From Flavobacterium aquiphilum (GTDB lineage Bacteria; Bacteroidota; Bacteroidia; Flavobacteriales; Flavobacteriaceae), in contig NZ_CP114288.1 of assembly GCF_027111335.1 (NCBI RefSeq), forward strand, positions 1,736,001 to 1,800,000: a DNA stretch of 64,000 nt, written 5' to 3'. Below, piece after piece: positions 8,780 to 17,910 of the stretch; within the stretch, counting starts at the first letter, position 1, and each line of letters begins with the position of its first letter. The notes under the pieces were generated by a model. The model was given only the letters and a program-made list of their open reading frames with translations. It searched no databases and was not told the origin of the DNA. A program made the translations under genes and the position numbers.

Positions 8780-11700
8780 ATGGATGATAAAAAACAAATA
8801 TTTCAGACTGCGACAAAAAATCGCTGGAGAACTTTTCAATGGTCAAGCCGACTAATTTTGTTTCTTTTGATTTTAATGATTCCCATTTTTTATATCACTT
8901 TAAAAAGTGGGTTGAAACCAAAATTACCACTTCTGGCAAATAGTACTCAGATTGAACATAGTTTGGAAAATCCAGTAATTCCAAGAGATTTAAGCGCAAA
9001 GGAATTAAAAAAGTTCAAAGGGTTTGATTATTTTCTAAGAGCAAAATCAAAAGTCGAAAAACTGCAAAAACAACCAGAAACAACCAAAACTGCCGCAGAA
9101 ATTCGCGCTGCCTTTTATGTTGACTGGGATCCGCAAAGTTTGTTTTCTCTTCAAAAAAATATCGACAAACTCAATATGGTGGTTCCGGAATGGTTTTTTA
9201 TTGACCCGAAAACCGATTTGCTGAAAACTGAAATTGATACAGCAGCTTTGAAGATAATGAAGAAATCCAAAGTGAAAATCGTTCCATTAATTAATAACAT
9301 CAACGAATCAATAGGAGAAGGCGATTTTGATGGAAATCTTATTCATCGAATTCTTCATGATAAGTCAAAAAAAGAAAGACTTATTAATGATATTGTTAAG
9401 ACTTTAAATAAATACAAATTACAAGGAATAAATATTGATTTTGAGGAATTCAAAGAAAATAGTGATGAACCTATAATTGCTTTTCAGAAAGAGTTGTATG
9501 AAAAACTTCATCCACTTGGATATACGGTTACCCAAGATATAATGGCCAATGACGAAGATTTTAATATAAAAGAATTGTCAAAATACAATGATTATATGTT
9601 TTTGATGGTCTATGATGAACATTATGCAAGTAGTATTCCCGGCGATATCAGCAGCCAGAAATGGATTGAACGAGTTGTAGATAAAACCGCAAGAGAGATT
9701 CCGTCGAACAAAATCATTCTTTGTTTTGCGGGGTATGGCTACGATTGGCAGGAAAAAGACGAAGGAGAAACGATTACCTACGATGAGGCAATTGCTATGG
9801 CAAAGCAGTATAAAGCAACCATTAAGTTCAATGACAACAGTTACAACAATTCTTTCAGCTATACCGATATAAACGGTAAAAAACATCAGGTAAATTTTAC
9901 CGATGCGGCTACCAATTTTAATACCATCCGATTTAGCGATGAATATGGTTTGGCTGGAACTGCTTTGTGGAGATTGGGCAGCGAAGATCAACGTTTGTGG
10001 AGTTATTATCAAAGGAGTTTGACCAACGAAAGCTTCAACAATAAGTCTTTTGATTTTAAGTCAATGGAGATTATTAATACCCGAATCGAGAGTCCTTCTT
10101 ATATTGGAGACGGAGAAATTCTAAATGTTATCGCCGATCCTGAACCCGGAAAAATACATTTGGAAATCGATAAAGGTGATCACATTATTACCGAACAAAA
10201 GTATTTGGAATTGCCAACCAAATATGTCATTAGTAAATTCGGAAACGTGCACAAACAAGTCATTTTGACTTTTGATGATGGACCTGACCCAATCTATACA
10301 CCACAAATTTTAGACATTCTGAAAAAAGAAAAAGTGCCGGCTGTATTTTTTGTTATAGGCCTTCAGGGTGAAGATAATATTCCTCTGTTGCAAAGAATTT
10401 ATAATGAAGGACACGAAATTGGGAATCATACTTTTACCCATCCTAATATCGCATTAGTTAGTCCTGAACGGGCTTCATCAGAAATGGAAACAACCAGATT
10501 GTTAATCGAAGCCGTTACTGGAAGAAGCACTGTGCTTTTTCGGGCGCCTTATAATGCCGATGCCGAGCCAACAACGGAAACCGAATTAAAACCAATTGCG
10601 TTAAGTAAAGCGCAAAATTATTATACAGTCGGGGAAAGTATTGATCCAAACGATTGGGAAAAAGGAGTAACAGCCAATACTATTTACAAACGAATAGTAA
10701 AAGAATATGAGGCAAATCCTGAAAAAGGAATTATTCTGCTTCACGATGCCGGTGGAAACAGACAGGCGACAGTTGATGCCTTACCTCGAATTATCAAATA
10801 TTTTAAAAGTAAAAATATTCAGTTTACAACGGTTCATCAATTATTAGGCAAGAAGAAAAACGAAATCATGCCTAAAGCAAAAGGCCCTTATTTAACGGTC
10901 GATAATATCATTTTTGATTTTGGTTATTGGTTAGGACATTTTATCATTGCCACATTTTGGGTTGCTATTTTGCTTGGTTTTCTGCGTATCGCATTAATGG
11001 CGATAATGGCTTTTACAAATAAATGGAGAAATTATAAATATCCGCCAGTTTATAAAGTAAATGAAGGAAATCCTAAAGTAAGCATTATTGTGCCTGCTTA
11101 CAATGAGGAAATCAATGCGGTTAAAACCATTGAAAATTTACTTTGCCAGGATTATCCGGATTTTGATATTGTTTTTGTGGATGATGGTTCCAAAGACAAA
11201 ACTTTTGAGATGGTAAGTACAGCTTTCAAAGATAATCCGAAAGTACAAGTGCATACCAAACCTAATGGAGGAAAAGCATCGGCATTGAATTACGGAATCA
11301 AATTGACGCAAAATGATTATGTTGTTTGTATTGATGCTGATACGCAACTGAAAAAAAATGCCATTTCGCAATTAATGAAAGGATTCACAATGCGGCTTAA
11401 AAATAATGCTGAAATTGGTGCAATAGCCGGAAATGTAAAAGTAGGAAACGAAAATACCATGCTTACCAAATGGCAGAGCATAGAATATACCACGGCACAG
11501 AATTTTGACCGAAGAGCTTTTGATTTGATTAATGGAATAACAGTTGTGCCAGGTGCAATTGGAGCGTTTAAGAAAGCTGCTATTGAAAAAGCTGGAGGCT
11601 TCACGACCGATACGCTTGCGGAGGACTGCGATTTGACTATTCGTATTTTGAGAAGCGATTATCGCATTATCAATTGCATTGAAGCTATTGCGGTAACCGA

Positions 11701-12172
11701 GGCTCCCGAGAGTTTGAAAGAGTTTATGAAGCAGCGTTTTAGATGGAGTTATGGTATCATGCAGGCTTTTTGGAAAAACCGTGATGCGTGTTTTAATCCT
11801 AGATACAGAGGATTGGGAATGGTCGCATTGCCGAATATTCTGATTTTTCAGATTGTGTTGCCGATATTTGCTCCTTTGGCTGATTTAGTGCTTATTTTGA
11901 GCTTAATATGGAATCATAACAATCCCGAAAGTCTTTATAAAATACTGATTTACTATCTCGTTTTTATGTTGGTTGACGTGTTGGTTAGTGTGATTGCCTT
12001 TATTTTTGAAAAAGAAAAATTGACCAAATTGTTTTGGTTAATCCCACAACGATTTGTTTACCGACAATTGATGTATGTGATTTTATTTAGGGCACTCAGA
12101 AAAGCTCTAAAAGGCGAAAGTCAAAGCTGGGGAGTGCTCACACGAACAGGAAATGTGGCTACAGTGAAATGA
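8780..12172 (+). CDS. Trifunctional polysaccharide enzyme: GH18-like + polysaccharide deacetylase (CE4) + GT2 glycosyltransferase
   Basis: 1130 residues. A cytoplasmic start and TM helix (about 23-41) precede a GH18-like TIM barrel (about 105-420) with a GINIDFEEF motif at 216-224 whose glutamates fit the catalytic acid of DxxDxE. A NodB/CE4 deacetylase follows (about 492-690): TFDD at 497-500, H550 and H554 metal ligands, LLHDAG at 653-658. TM segments (about 718-745) lead to a cytoplasmic processive GT2 domain with DDG 801-803, DAD 852-854, ED 948-949 and QRFRW 985-989, then further TM helices. The GT would polymerise an N-acetylhexosamine chain while the outside domains deacetylate and trim it. 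This recalls PgaB+PgaC of poly-GlcNAc synthesis in one chain. Flanked by terminators. Confidence 0.88.
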   Translation: MDDKKQIFQTATKNRWRTFQWSSRLILFLLILMIPIFYITLKSGLKPKLPLLANSTQIEHSLENPVIPRDLSAKELKKFKGFDYFLRAKSKVEKLQKQPETTKTAAEIRAAFYVDWDPQSLFSLQKNIDKLNMVVPEWFFIDPKTDLLKTEIDTAALKIMKKSKVKIVPLINNINESIGEGDFDGNLIHRILHDKSKKERLINDIVKTLNKYKLQGINIDFEEFKENSDEPIIAFQKELYEKLHPLGYTVTQDIMANDEDFNIKELSKYNDYMFLMVYDEHYASSIPGDISSQKWIERVVDKTAREIPSNKIILCFAGYGYDWQEKDEGETITYDEAIAMAKQYKATIKFNDNSYNNSFSYTDINGKKHQVNFTDAATNFNTIRFSDEYGLAGTALWRLGSEDQRLWSYYQRSLTNESFNNKSFDFKSMEIINTRIESPSYIGDGEILNVIADPEPGKIHLEIDKGDHIITEQKYLELPTKYVISKFGNVHKQVILTFDDGPDPIYTPQILDILKKEKVPAVFFVIGLQGEDNIPLLQRIYNEGHEIGNHTFTHPNIALVSPERASSEMETTRLLIEAVTGRSTVLFRAPYNADAEPTTETELKPIALSKAQNYYTVGESIDPNDWEKGVTANTIYKRIVKEYEANPEKGIILLHDAGGNRQATVDALPRIIKYFKSKNIQFTTVHQLLGKKKNEIMPKAKGPYLTVDNIIFDFGYWLGHFIIATFWVAILLGFLRIALMAIMAFTNKWRNYKYPPVYKVNEGNPKVSIIVPAYNEEINAVKTIENLLCQDYPDFDIVFVDDGSKDKTFEMVSTAFKDNPKVQVHTKPNGGKASALNYGIKLTQNDYVVCIDADTQLKKNAISQLMKGFTMRLKNNAEIGAIAGNVKVGNENTMLTKWQSIEYTTAQNFDRRAFDLINGITVVPGAIGAFKKAAIEKAGGFTTDTLAEDCDLTIRILRSDYRIINCIEAIAVTEAPESLKEFMKQRFRWSYGIMQAFWKNRDACFNPRYRGLGMVALPNILIFQIVLPIFAPLADLVLILSLIWNHNNPESLYKILIYYLVFMLVDVLVSVIAFIFEKEKLTKLFWLIPQRFVYRQLMYVILFRALRKALKGESQSWGVLTRTGNVATVK

Positions 12173-12197
12173 TTTTTTAGGTGTACTATTTTAGAAA

Positions 12198-12239
12198 CAA
12201 AAATCCCGTTTCGAATTAAACCGAAACGGGATTTTTTTA
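12198..12239. terminator. Bidirectional terminator between the GH18/CE4/GT2 gene and ndk
   Basis: Perfect 13-bp stem AAATCCCGTTTCG / CGAAACGGGATTT with 8-nt loop, A run on one side and T run on the other; serves both converging genes. Confidence 0.9.
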
Positions 12240-12278
12240 TGTTTTTTTAATCTAAAATCTAAATTCAGAAATCTTAAA

Positions 12279-12698
12279 TTAAAATTGCTCTCTTCCTGAA
12301 AAGTGGAATGCACTTTCGATAGCAGCGTTTTCGTCGCTGTCAGAACCGTGAACTGCATTTTCTCCGATAGAAGTTGCGTATGCTTTACGGATAGTACCTT
12401 CAGCAGCTTCAGCTGGGTTTGTAGCACCAATTAAAGTTCTGAAATCTTCAACTGCATTTTCTTTTTCCAAAATAGCGGCAACTATAGGACCACGAGACAT
12501 GAATTCTACTAATTCTCCGTAGAAAGGTCTTTCTGCGTGAACTGCGTAAAATGCTTTAGCATCTGCAACAGTTAATTGAGTTAATTTCAAAGAAACGATT
12601 TTGAAACCACCGTTTGTGATCATTGCTAATATGTTTCCGATGTGTCCGTTTTGAACCGCATCAGGTTTAATCATTGTAAATGTTCTATTAGTCGCCAT
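12279..12698 (-). CDS. ndk: Nucleoside diphosphate kinase
   Basis: 139 residues, full length. The phosphohistidine motif NAVHGSDS and the TMIKPDAV start are typical. It exchanges gamma-phosphate between NTPs and NDPs in the cytoplasm. A -7 element lies about 27 nt upstream. Confidence 0.97.
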   Translation of the reverse strand: MATNRTFTMIKPDAVQNGHIGNILAMITNGGFKIVSLKLTQLTVADAKAFYAVHAERPFYGELVEFMSRGPIVAAILEKENAVEDFRTLIGATNPAEAAEGTIRKAYATSIGENAVHGSDSDENAAIESAFHFSGREQF

Positions 12699-12724
12699 TT
12701 TTTTCTGTGTTTTAAAAATTTGTG

Positions 12725-12732
12725 CAAAAATA
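12725..12732 (-). promoter_or_regulatory. Bacteroidota -7 element for ndk (TATTTTTG on minus strand)
   Basis: Exact TAnnTTTG match; predicted leader about 20 nt. Confidence 0.45.
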
Positions 12733-12853
12733 TACTTTTTTTATCGAATGATTTTAGCAAATTGTCAATTTAGTGATGAAAATTTGTCATTATTGAGAGT
12801 TTAGGGACGTATAGGTCTTTTGGGATTATTGTATAAATGCAGATTGTTGATTT

Positions 12854-12922
12854 TTAGCCCTGACGGGAGTGGCATCCTGTGGTCCCGGGGTTCGGCGCAG
12901 ATATAGCGGACGGCAGGAACAA
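12854..12922. repeat. GC-rich structured intergenic repeat, copy 1
   Basis: Contains TAGCCCTGACGGGAGTGGCA and, at the other end, AGATATAGCGGACGGCAGGA. Much richer in GC than its surroundings. Related copies lie at 36,446-36,562, 44,451-44,597 and 61,424-61,516. Confidence 0.65.
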
Positions 12923-12976
12923 TGTTGATAGAAATGCAAATGTTCTGCTCCTAAAAACAATAAACAAACTTCGGAT

Positions 12977-14248
12977 TTAAACTTTGAAATACATTTTCTT
13001 TTTGTAAAAATAGGCCAACAGCAACGACCATAAACCGGCATAAAGCAAGGCAAACACTAAGGAAGCTGTCATTGGGTTATCGAAATACGGGTGTATTCCA
13101 AAGGTGTAAAGGTAGTTTAAAAGATTGATTTTTTCATCGGGCGTTGATGGGTTTGGGAACGAAACCATAATCATTGCCTGTGGAATAATTTCGGACAGGA
13201 AGAATACTATCATTGGGTTTACGCCCCAAATCAGGAATAATTTGGTTCCTTTTTTATAATCTGAGATGTCGATACAATAGTATAAAAAGGAAAAGATAAA
13301 TGTGCCCAATCCTGCTGTTAATAATACATAAGAACTGGTCCAAAGCGATTTGTTTATTGGGAAAACGATATTCCAAAGCAATGCCAAAATGGTTAGAGCG
13401 ATTCCTGAAATTGCCATTTTTTTGGCTTTTTCCAATTTTGACAGAGGATTGTTGAGTAATTGTCCAACGAATAAACCGATAATTCCGGTTGCTATTGACG
13501 GAATGGTGCTGAGGATTCCTTCTGGATCCCATGTTTTGGTAGCTTCCCACATGTGTCCTTTTAGCAAAAGGTTGTCCACCCAAGCGGCAAGGTTGGTTTC
13601 TTTTTCAAGATTTGTGATTTCAAAGCCTGGAGCTGTAATAAGCGTCATGATTGCCCAATAACCAAGAAGTATTGCAATCGTAACCAATAATTGCGTTCTT
13701 TGACTGGTTTTTAGGTACAAAAGGGAGGCAACAAAATAAACAATCCCGATACGTTGTAAGACTCCAGGAAGCCTTACTATTTCGTAATCTTCGAAGTCGC
13801 CATAGGCTAAGATTAAATAGATTACCAAAATTGAAAGTGCCAAAATAGTTTTTGTTTTGGCATTGAAATTCCCCATCAAAGCGTATCCAACAGCAGCCGC
13901 TATAGCTAAACGACCAATCATTAAAGGAATTCCTTCCAGACCAAAGAGTTGTATTTTTCCAAAAAAGTTGAAAAAAATACCCAAACAAAACATCCGCAGC
14001 GAACGGGTCAGGATTTTGTTGAAGGTGGTTTCGTCATAAGTTTTAGTTGGCATTGCCAAAGGAATTGCCGCTCCCATAATGAAAATAAAAAAAGGGAAAA
14101 CCAAATCGGTTGGAGTGCAACCATGCCATTCTGAGTGAAGTAATGGAGGATAAACGGTTGACCAACTACCAGGATTGTTGACAATGGTCATTAATAAAAT
14201 GGTTAATCCTCTAAAAACATCAAGTGAAATAAGGCGGTCTTTGGTCAT
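12977..14248 (-). CDS. DUF5009 / heparan-alpha-glucosaminide N-acetyltransferase-like membrane protein
   Basis: 423 residues with about ten TM helices. The N-terminal RLISLDVFRGLTI motif and the HSEWHGCTPTDLVFPFF segment, with a likely catalytic His, are diagnostic of the HGSNAT/NagX family, which moves acetyl groups from cytoplasmic acetyl-CoA across the membrane to amino sugars. In Bacteroidota the family is often linked to glycan or peptidoglycan amino-sugar metabolism. The substrate is not known here. The gene is followed by the GC-rich repeat and preceded by a CTAAG hairpin. Confidence 0.82.
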   Translation of the reverse strand: MTKDRLISLDVFRGLTILLMTIVNNPGSWSTVYPPLLHSEWHGCTPTDLVFPFFIFIMGAAIPLAMPTKTYDETTFNKILTRSLRMFCLGIFFNFFGKIQLFGLEGIPLMIGRLAIAAAVGYALMGNFNAKTKTILALSILVIYLILAYGDFEDYEIVRLPGVLQRIGIVYFVASLLYLKTSQRTQLLVTIAILLGYWAIMTLITAPGFEITNLEKETNLAAWVDNLLLKGHMWEATKTWDPEGILSTIPSIATGIIGLFVGQLLNNPLSKLEKAKKMAISGIALTILALLWNIVFPINKSLWTSSYVLLTAGLGTFIFSFLYYCIDISDYKKGTKLFLIWGVNPMIVFFLSEIIPQAMIMVSFPNPSTPDEKINLLNYLYTFGIHPYFDNPMTASLVFALLYAGLWSLLLAYFYKKKMYFKV

Positions 14249-14253
14249 CTTTT

Positions 14254-14344
14254 TTAGTTGCTAAGTTTTTAAGCTTGTAAGTTACTAAGTTTTTTGAGAT
14301 TTAATATCTCAGCGACTTAGTGACTTAGAATCTTAGTAGCTTAG
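14254..14344. repeat. Hairpin repeat of 8-nt-period CTAAG/CTTAG units, second copy
   Basis: Left arm carries CTAAG-type units and the right arm CTTAG units, both mostly spaced by 3 nt; the centre is GAGAT..ATCTC. It lies between bshC and the DUF5009 gene. Confidence 0.6.
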
Positions 14345-15933
14345 AAAATAATTATATTAAAATTTTGTTCCAATGGTTTGAGTTCATTCATTAATTTGGG
14401 AATAAGTTGTTCTCCATTTTCCAAGTAGAATTCCGAAAAATTGGCTTGACGCTCCTGAAGACTTTGATTCGGGAACAATTCGTTTTGGAGGTCAATGATG
14501 CGTTGCAATTCGTCATGGAATTTTCTTTTTTGGGCAATGAGAAATCGTTTTTCCAAATTTTCCAATCCTTTGGTTTGTTTAACTTCCTGTGCTTTTACAG
14601 CTCCTAAGAACGATTTGTCGGTATGATTGGCAAGTTCTAAAAGTTTTTCGAATTGCTTTTGTAATGCTTCTTTTTGTTCGGAGAAATCAATTGGAAAATC
14701 TGAAAGTTTTTCAGTAATGCGATTGACTAAAGCTGCTTGCTTTGAAAATAAATCAGACCAAGTTAAGTTGAGTTTATTAGCTTTTTTGTTTTGCTTTTCG
14801 GTAGCCAAAAGAACAGAATTTCGTATCAGCAACATTGGGAAAGTCACTTTTGCGGAAGCGAAAAAAGATTTAAGTTCGAGCCAATAAGCAATTTCTCCAC
14901 CACCGCCAATGTAACATAAATTAGGCAGAATCACTTCTTGGTATAAAGGACGCATGATTACGTTCGGACTGAATTTTTCGGGATTGCTTTCTAATAGTGC
15001 TAAGATTTCAGTTTCGGTAAACTCGATTTTAGTGTGGTTGACTTTGTAAATTCCGTTTTCCAGAATAATTCGCTCACGTAAATTATCTTCGATATAGAAT
15101 AAATTGATTTCTCGTGGATTCACCTGAACAAAGTAATCGCTGAGTTTTTCGTTGGTTTCGTTTACTTTTTTGACTGCAGTCTGTTGAAGTAATTCTTCTT
15201 TTATATAAGGAATAAAACTGCACTTCAATTCGGCATTGTCTCCATCCAGAATAACTAATCCTGAATCGCCAAAAAGAGCGTTTGCTAAATATCTAGTGGC
15301 ATCGGCAAGCTTATCGTGTTTTAGATACGAATCTTCAAATAACTTTTTGATAGTGTTGGCATTGTTGCTGTGCCCAATTTCAAGAGCAAATATTTCAAGG
15401 AATTCGTCCAAACCTTCAGTAGATAGTCGTCCAACAGGGCCGGAACTTTCTCTGTTCCAGTGGAATTTTTTCCCTTTGAAACAGAAATAATTGATTTCTT
15501 CAAAATCATGGTCTTCCGTCGCCATCCAATAAATTGGGACAAAATTATTTTCCGGATATTTTGCTTTTAATTCCTTGGTAAGATTAATGGTTGAAATGAT
15601 TTTGTATAAAAAGTACAATGGGCCGCTGAACAAGTTTAATTGATGTCCAGTCGTAACCGTGAAAGTATTGTCATTATTTAAAAGCTCAATATTGTTTAAA
15701 GTTTCTTTGGAAACGTTCAATTCAGCATATTGACTTTTTAAGACATTAACTAAAGTTTGTCTTTTGTAATTGTCATTGAAATTGACTTTTTTTTCCTCGA
15801 TTTGTTTTTCAAAGTTTTCGAGAGTAGGGAAATGGTTGTATAAGGGCTTTAATTCTGGTTTTTGATCTAAATAATCATGTATCAATTTGGAAAAATATCC
15901 TGAGGTTTGATAGCTGATACAGTCGGTAGGCAT
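14341..15933 (-). CDS. bshC: Bacillithiol biosynthesis cysteine-adding enzyme BshC
   Basis: I place the start at the ATG 15,931-15,933 (MPTDCISYQTSGYFS), giving 530 residues, the normal family length; an upstream in-frame ATG at 16,041 would add a 36-residue hydrophobic stretch absent from the family. Hallmarks are TTGHQLNLFSGPLYFLYKI, MATEDHDFEEINYF and a C-terminal coiled coil. BshC adds cysteine to glucosaminyl malate, the final step of bacillithiol synthesis. No bshA or bshB is in the window. Confidence 0.93.
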   Translation of the reverse strand: MPTDCISYQTSGYFSKLIHDYLDQKPELKPLYNHFPTLENFEKQIEEKKVNFNDNYKRQTLVNVLKSQYAELNVSKETLNNIELLNNDNTFTVTTGHQLNLFSGPLYFLYKIISTINLTKELKAKYPENNFVPIYWMATEDHDFEEINYFCFKGKKFHWNRESSGPVGRLSTEGLDEFLEIFALEIGHSNNANTIKKLFEDSYLKHDKLADATRYLANALFGDSGLVILDGDNAELKCSFIPYIKEELLQQTAVKKVNETNEKLSDYFVQVNPREINLFYIEDNLRERIILENGIYKVNHTKIEFTETEILALLESNPEKFSPNVIMRPLYQEVILPNLCYIGGGGEIAYWLELKSFFASAKVTFPMLLIRNSVLLATEKQNKKANKLNLTWSDLFSKQAALVNRITEKLSDFPIDFSEQKEALQKQFEKLLELANHTDKSFLGAVKAQEVKQTKGLENLEKRFLIAQKRKFHDELQRIIDLQNELFPNQSLQERQANFSEFYLENGEQLIPKLMNELKPLEQNFNIIIF

Positions 15934-16263
15934 AATTTTAGATTTATTTTTTGATAGCTGTAAATTTAATGAAAATAAATAAAAGCAAGGGGTAAAAGCA
16001 AAGAGCAAAAGGCAAAATTCAAAAAGCAAACGGGAATGCATGGATTTTAAAAGGCATATTTTCTGATTTGTGTGATTTAAAGCAATAATTAATTCGTGAA
16101 AATTAGTGCAATTCGTGTTTGAAAAAGAGGTTTGATTTTAGTTGTCAATTTTGAATTTTTCACAATAAAGTCCTGTTTTAATAAATAAATGTTTGTTGCT
16201 TTAAAAAAATAGAAGCATTTTTACACCCAATTTTCTTAAAAATAAAATTAGATTAAAACCAGA

Positions 16264-17541
16264 ATGAAAAATAAACCTAATCAGGTGAATTCTCTTAAGC
16301 ATGTTCTTTTTGGAAGCTTAATAGGTACAACCATCGAATTTTTTGATTTTTATATTTACGCCAATGCTGCTGTGTTGGTTTTTCCTCAATTGTTTTTTCC
16401 GGGTGCCGATAGTACAAGTTCTACTTTAGAATCATTAGCTACTTTTTCCATAGCCTTTCTTGCAAGACCTTTAGGGTCGGCGGTTTTTGGTCATTATGGC
16501 GATAAGATTGGGCGGAAAGTAACGTTGGTTGTTGCTCTATTGACGATGGGTCTTTCGACAATAAGCATTGGTTTTTTACCAGGTTATGCTAGTATTGGGA
16601 TTTTGGCACCTATTTTATTAATGCTTTGCCGATTTGGTCAGGGTGTTGGTTTAGGAGGCGAATGGGGTGGAGCCGTTTTATTGGCTATCGAAAATGCACC
16701 GCCAAACAAACGTGCCTGGTATGGAATGTTCCCGCAACTAGGAGCACCGATAGGCTTATTGTTGTCAGGAGGTACTTTTTTAGTTTTGACGGATTGTATG
16801 AGTAGTGCCGATTTTATGGATTATGGTTGGAGAATTCCTTTCCTTGCCAGTTCTCTTTTGGTGATTGTTGGTTTTTATATTCGATTAAAAATTACTGAAA
16901 CTCCAGCTTTTGAAAATTCAAAAGAGGAACAAAAGGAAGTGAAAGTGCCTTTTGTAACTGTTTTTAAATTGTATAAAAATCAATTGATTTTTGGTACGTT
17001 GGCCGCTGTTACAACCTTCTTGGTGTTCTATTTAATGACTGTTTTTATGTTGAATTGGAATACTAAAGGTTTAGGGTTTTCTAATAGGGAAGCACTTTTA
17101 ATTCAGTTGTTCTCAGTATTGTTTTTTGCTATTTTTATTCCAATTTCAGCCTTGGCAGCAGATAAAATTGGTCGCAGAAAAATGCTTATTTACACAACTA
17201 TTGCAATAGCTATTTTTGGTTTCTTCTTTTCATTCTTTTTAACGACAAATAATATTGTACTGGTTACCACTTTTGTTTGTTTGGGAATGTCATTAATGGG
17301 ATTCATATACGGACCGTTAGGCACCTTTTTATCTGAATTATTTCCAACAACCGTTCGTTATACAGGAGCTTCATTGACTTTTAATATGGCAGGGATTTTA
17401 GGTGCAGCTTTTGCACCAATGATCGCAATTAAGTTATCTGATCTTTATGGAATAGCTTCAGTGGGGATGTATCTTACTGCTGCAGCTTGTATTTCGCTAA
17501 TTGCATTATTGGTAATTAGTAAGCAAGAACATAAATTTTAA
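16264..17541 (+). CDS. MFS transporter, metabolite:H+ symporter (MHS) family
   Basis: 425 residues, 12 TM helices. The family signature is strong: TIEFFDFYIYANAA in TM1, GHYGDKIGRK in loop 2-3, and GQGVGLGGEWGGA in TM4-5, as in ProP, citrate, shikimate and alpha-ketoglutarate carriers. It imports a small organic acid or osmolyte with protons; the substrate is not determinable. The 330-bp gap upstream (15,934-16,263) is AT-rich and holds short direct repeats of AATTCGTG (16,091-16,117) but no gene. Confidence 0.88.
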   Translation: MKNKPNQVNSLKHVLFGSLIGTTIEFFDFYIYANAAVLVFPQLFFPGADSTSSTLESLATFSIAFLARPLGSAVFGHYGDKIGRKVTLVVALLTMGLSTISIGFLPGYASIGILAPILLMLCRFGQGVGLGGEWGGAVLLAIENAPPNKRAWYGMFPQLGAPIGLLLSGGTFLVLTDCMSSADFMDYGWRIPFLASSLLVIVGFYIRLKITETPAFENSKEEQKEVKVPFVTVFKLYKNQLIFGTLAAVTTFLVFYLMTVFMLNWNTKGLGFSNREALLIQLFSVLFFAIFIPISALAADKIGRRKMLIYTTIAIAIFGFFFSFFLTTNNIVLVTTFVCLGMSLMGFIYGPLGTFLSELFPTTVRYTGASLTFNMAGILGAAFAPMIAIKLSDLYGIASVGMYLTAAACISLIALLVISKQEHKF

Positions 17542-17561
17542 AATTCATTTAAACACTATAT

Positions 17562-17599
17562 AAAATGGGCAGCAAATTAAATTGTTGTCCATTTTTTTT
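17562..17599 (+). terminator. Terminator after the MHS transporter
   Basis: Stem AAATGGGCAGCA / TGTTGTCCATTT (two G-U pairs), 8-nt loop, T run. Confidence 0.75.
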
Positions 17600-17613
17600 G
17601 CAGATTAAAAAAG

Positions 17614-17635
17614 TATTTAGATATTTGTCTAAATA
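17614..17635 (+). promoter_or_regulatory. Probable operator of the ArsR-family regulator
   Basis: Perfect inverted repeat TATTTAGA-N6-TCTAAATA, 15 nt before the start of the regulator gene. Its symmetry and position fit an autoregulatory ArsR/SdpR site. Confidence 0.6.
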
Positions 17636-17649
17636 TTTAAATGATTTAG

Positions 17650-17907
17650 ATGATGAATGATGTATTTAAAGCATTGAATGATGCTACTCGGAGAGAGATT
17701 TTGGAGCTTTTGAAAGAGAAGGATTTGACTGCAGGAGAAATTGCAGATGCTTTTAATATTTCAAAACCCAGTATTTCGCATCATTTGGATATTTTAAAAC
17801 GTGCCGATTTGATTACTGCCGAAAAATCGGGACAATTTATTTTCTATTCCATAAATACCACGATAATGGAAGATGTTTTACAATGGATTTTAACCTTTAA
17901 AAAATAA
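17650..17907 (+). CDS. ArsR-family transcriptional regulator (SdpR-like)
   Basis: 85 residues: one winged helix-turn-helix, with DATRREILELLKEKDLTAGEIADAF (helices 1-3), the recognition helix SKPSISHHLDILKRA and a beta-wing ending FYSINTT. No metal-binding cysteines, so it is not a metal sensor; it matches SdpR-like members that repress a neighbouring sdpI-like gene. Start could be 17,650 or 17,653 (tandem ATG). Separated by 3 nt from the downstream membrane gene, hence one operon. Confidence 0.85.
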   Translation: MMNDVFKALNDATRREILELLKEKDLTAGEIADAFNISKPSISHHLDILKRADLITAEKSGQFIFYSINTTIMEDVLQWILTFKK

Positions 17908-17910
17908 GTT

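Noticed and set aside
15934..16041. N-terminal extension of BshC from an upstream ATG
   Set aside because: Adds 36 hydrophobic residues not found in the family; would wrongly suggest a membrane anchor for a cytoplasmic enzyme.
16091..16117. Three AATTCGTG-like direct repeats before the MHS transporter
   Set aside because: Too short and one copy imperfect; could be an operator but also chance in AT-rich DNA.
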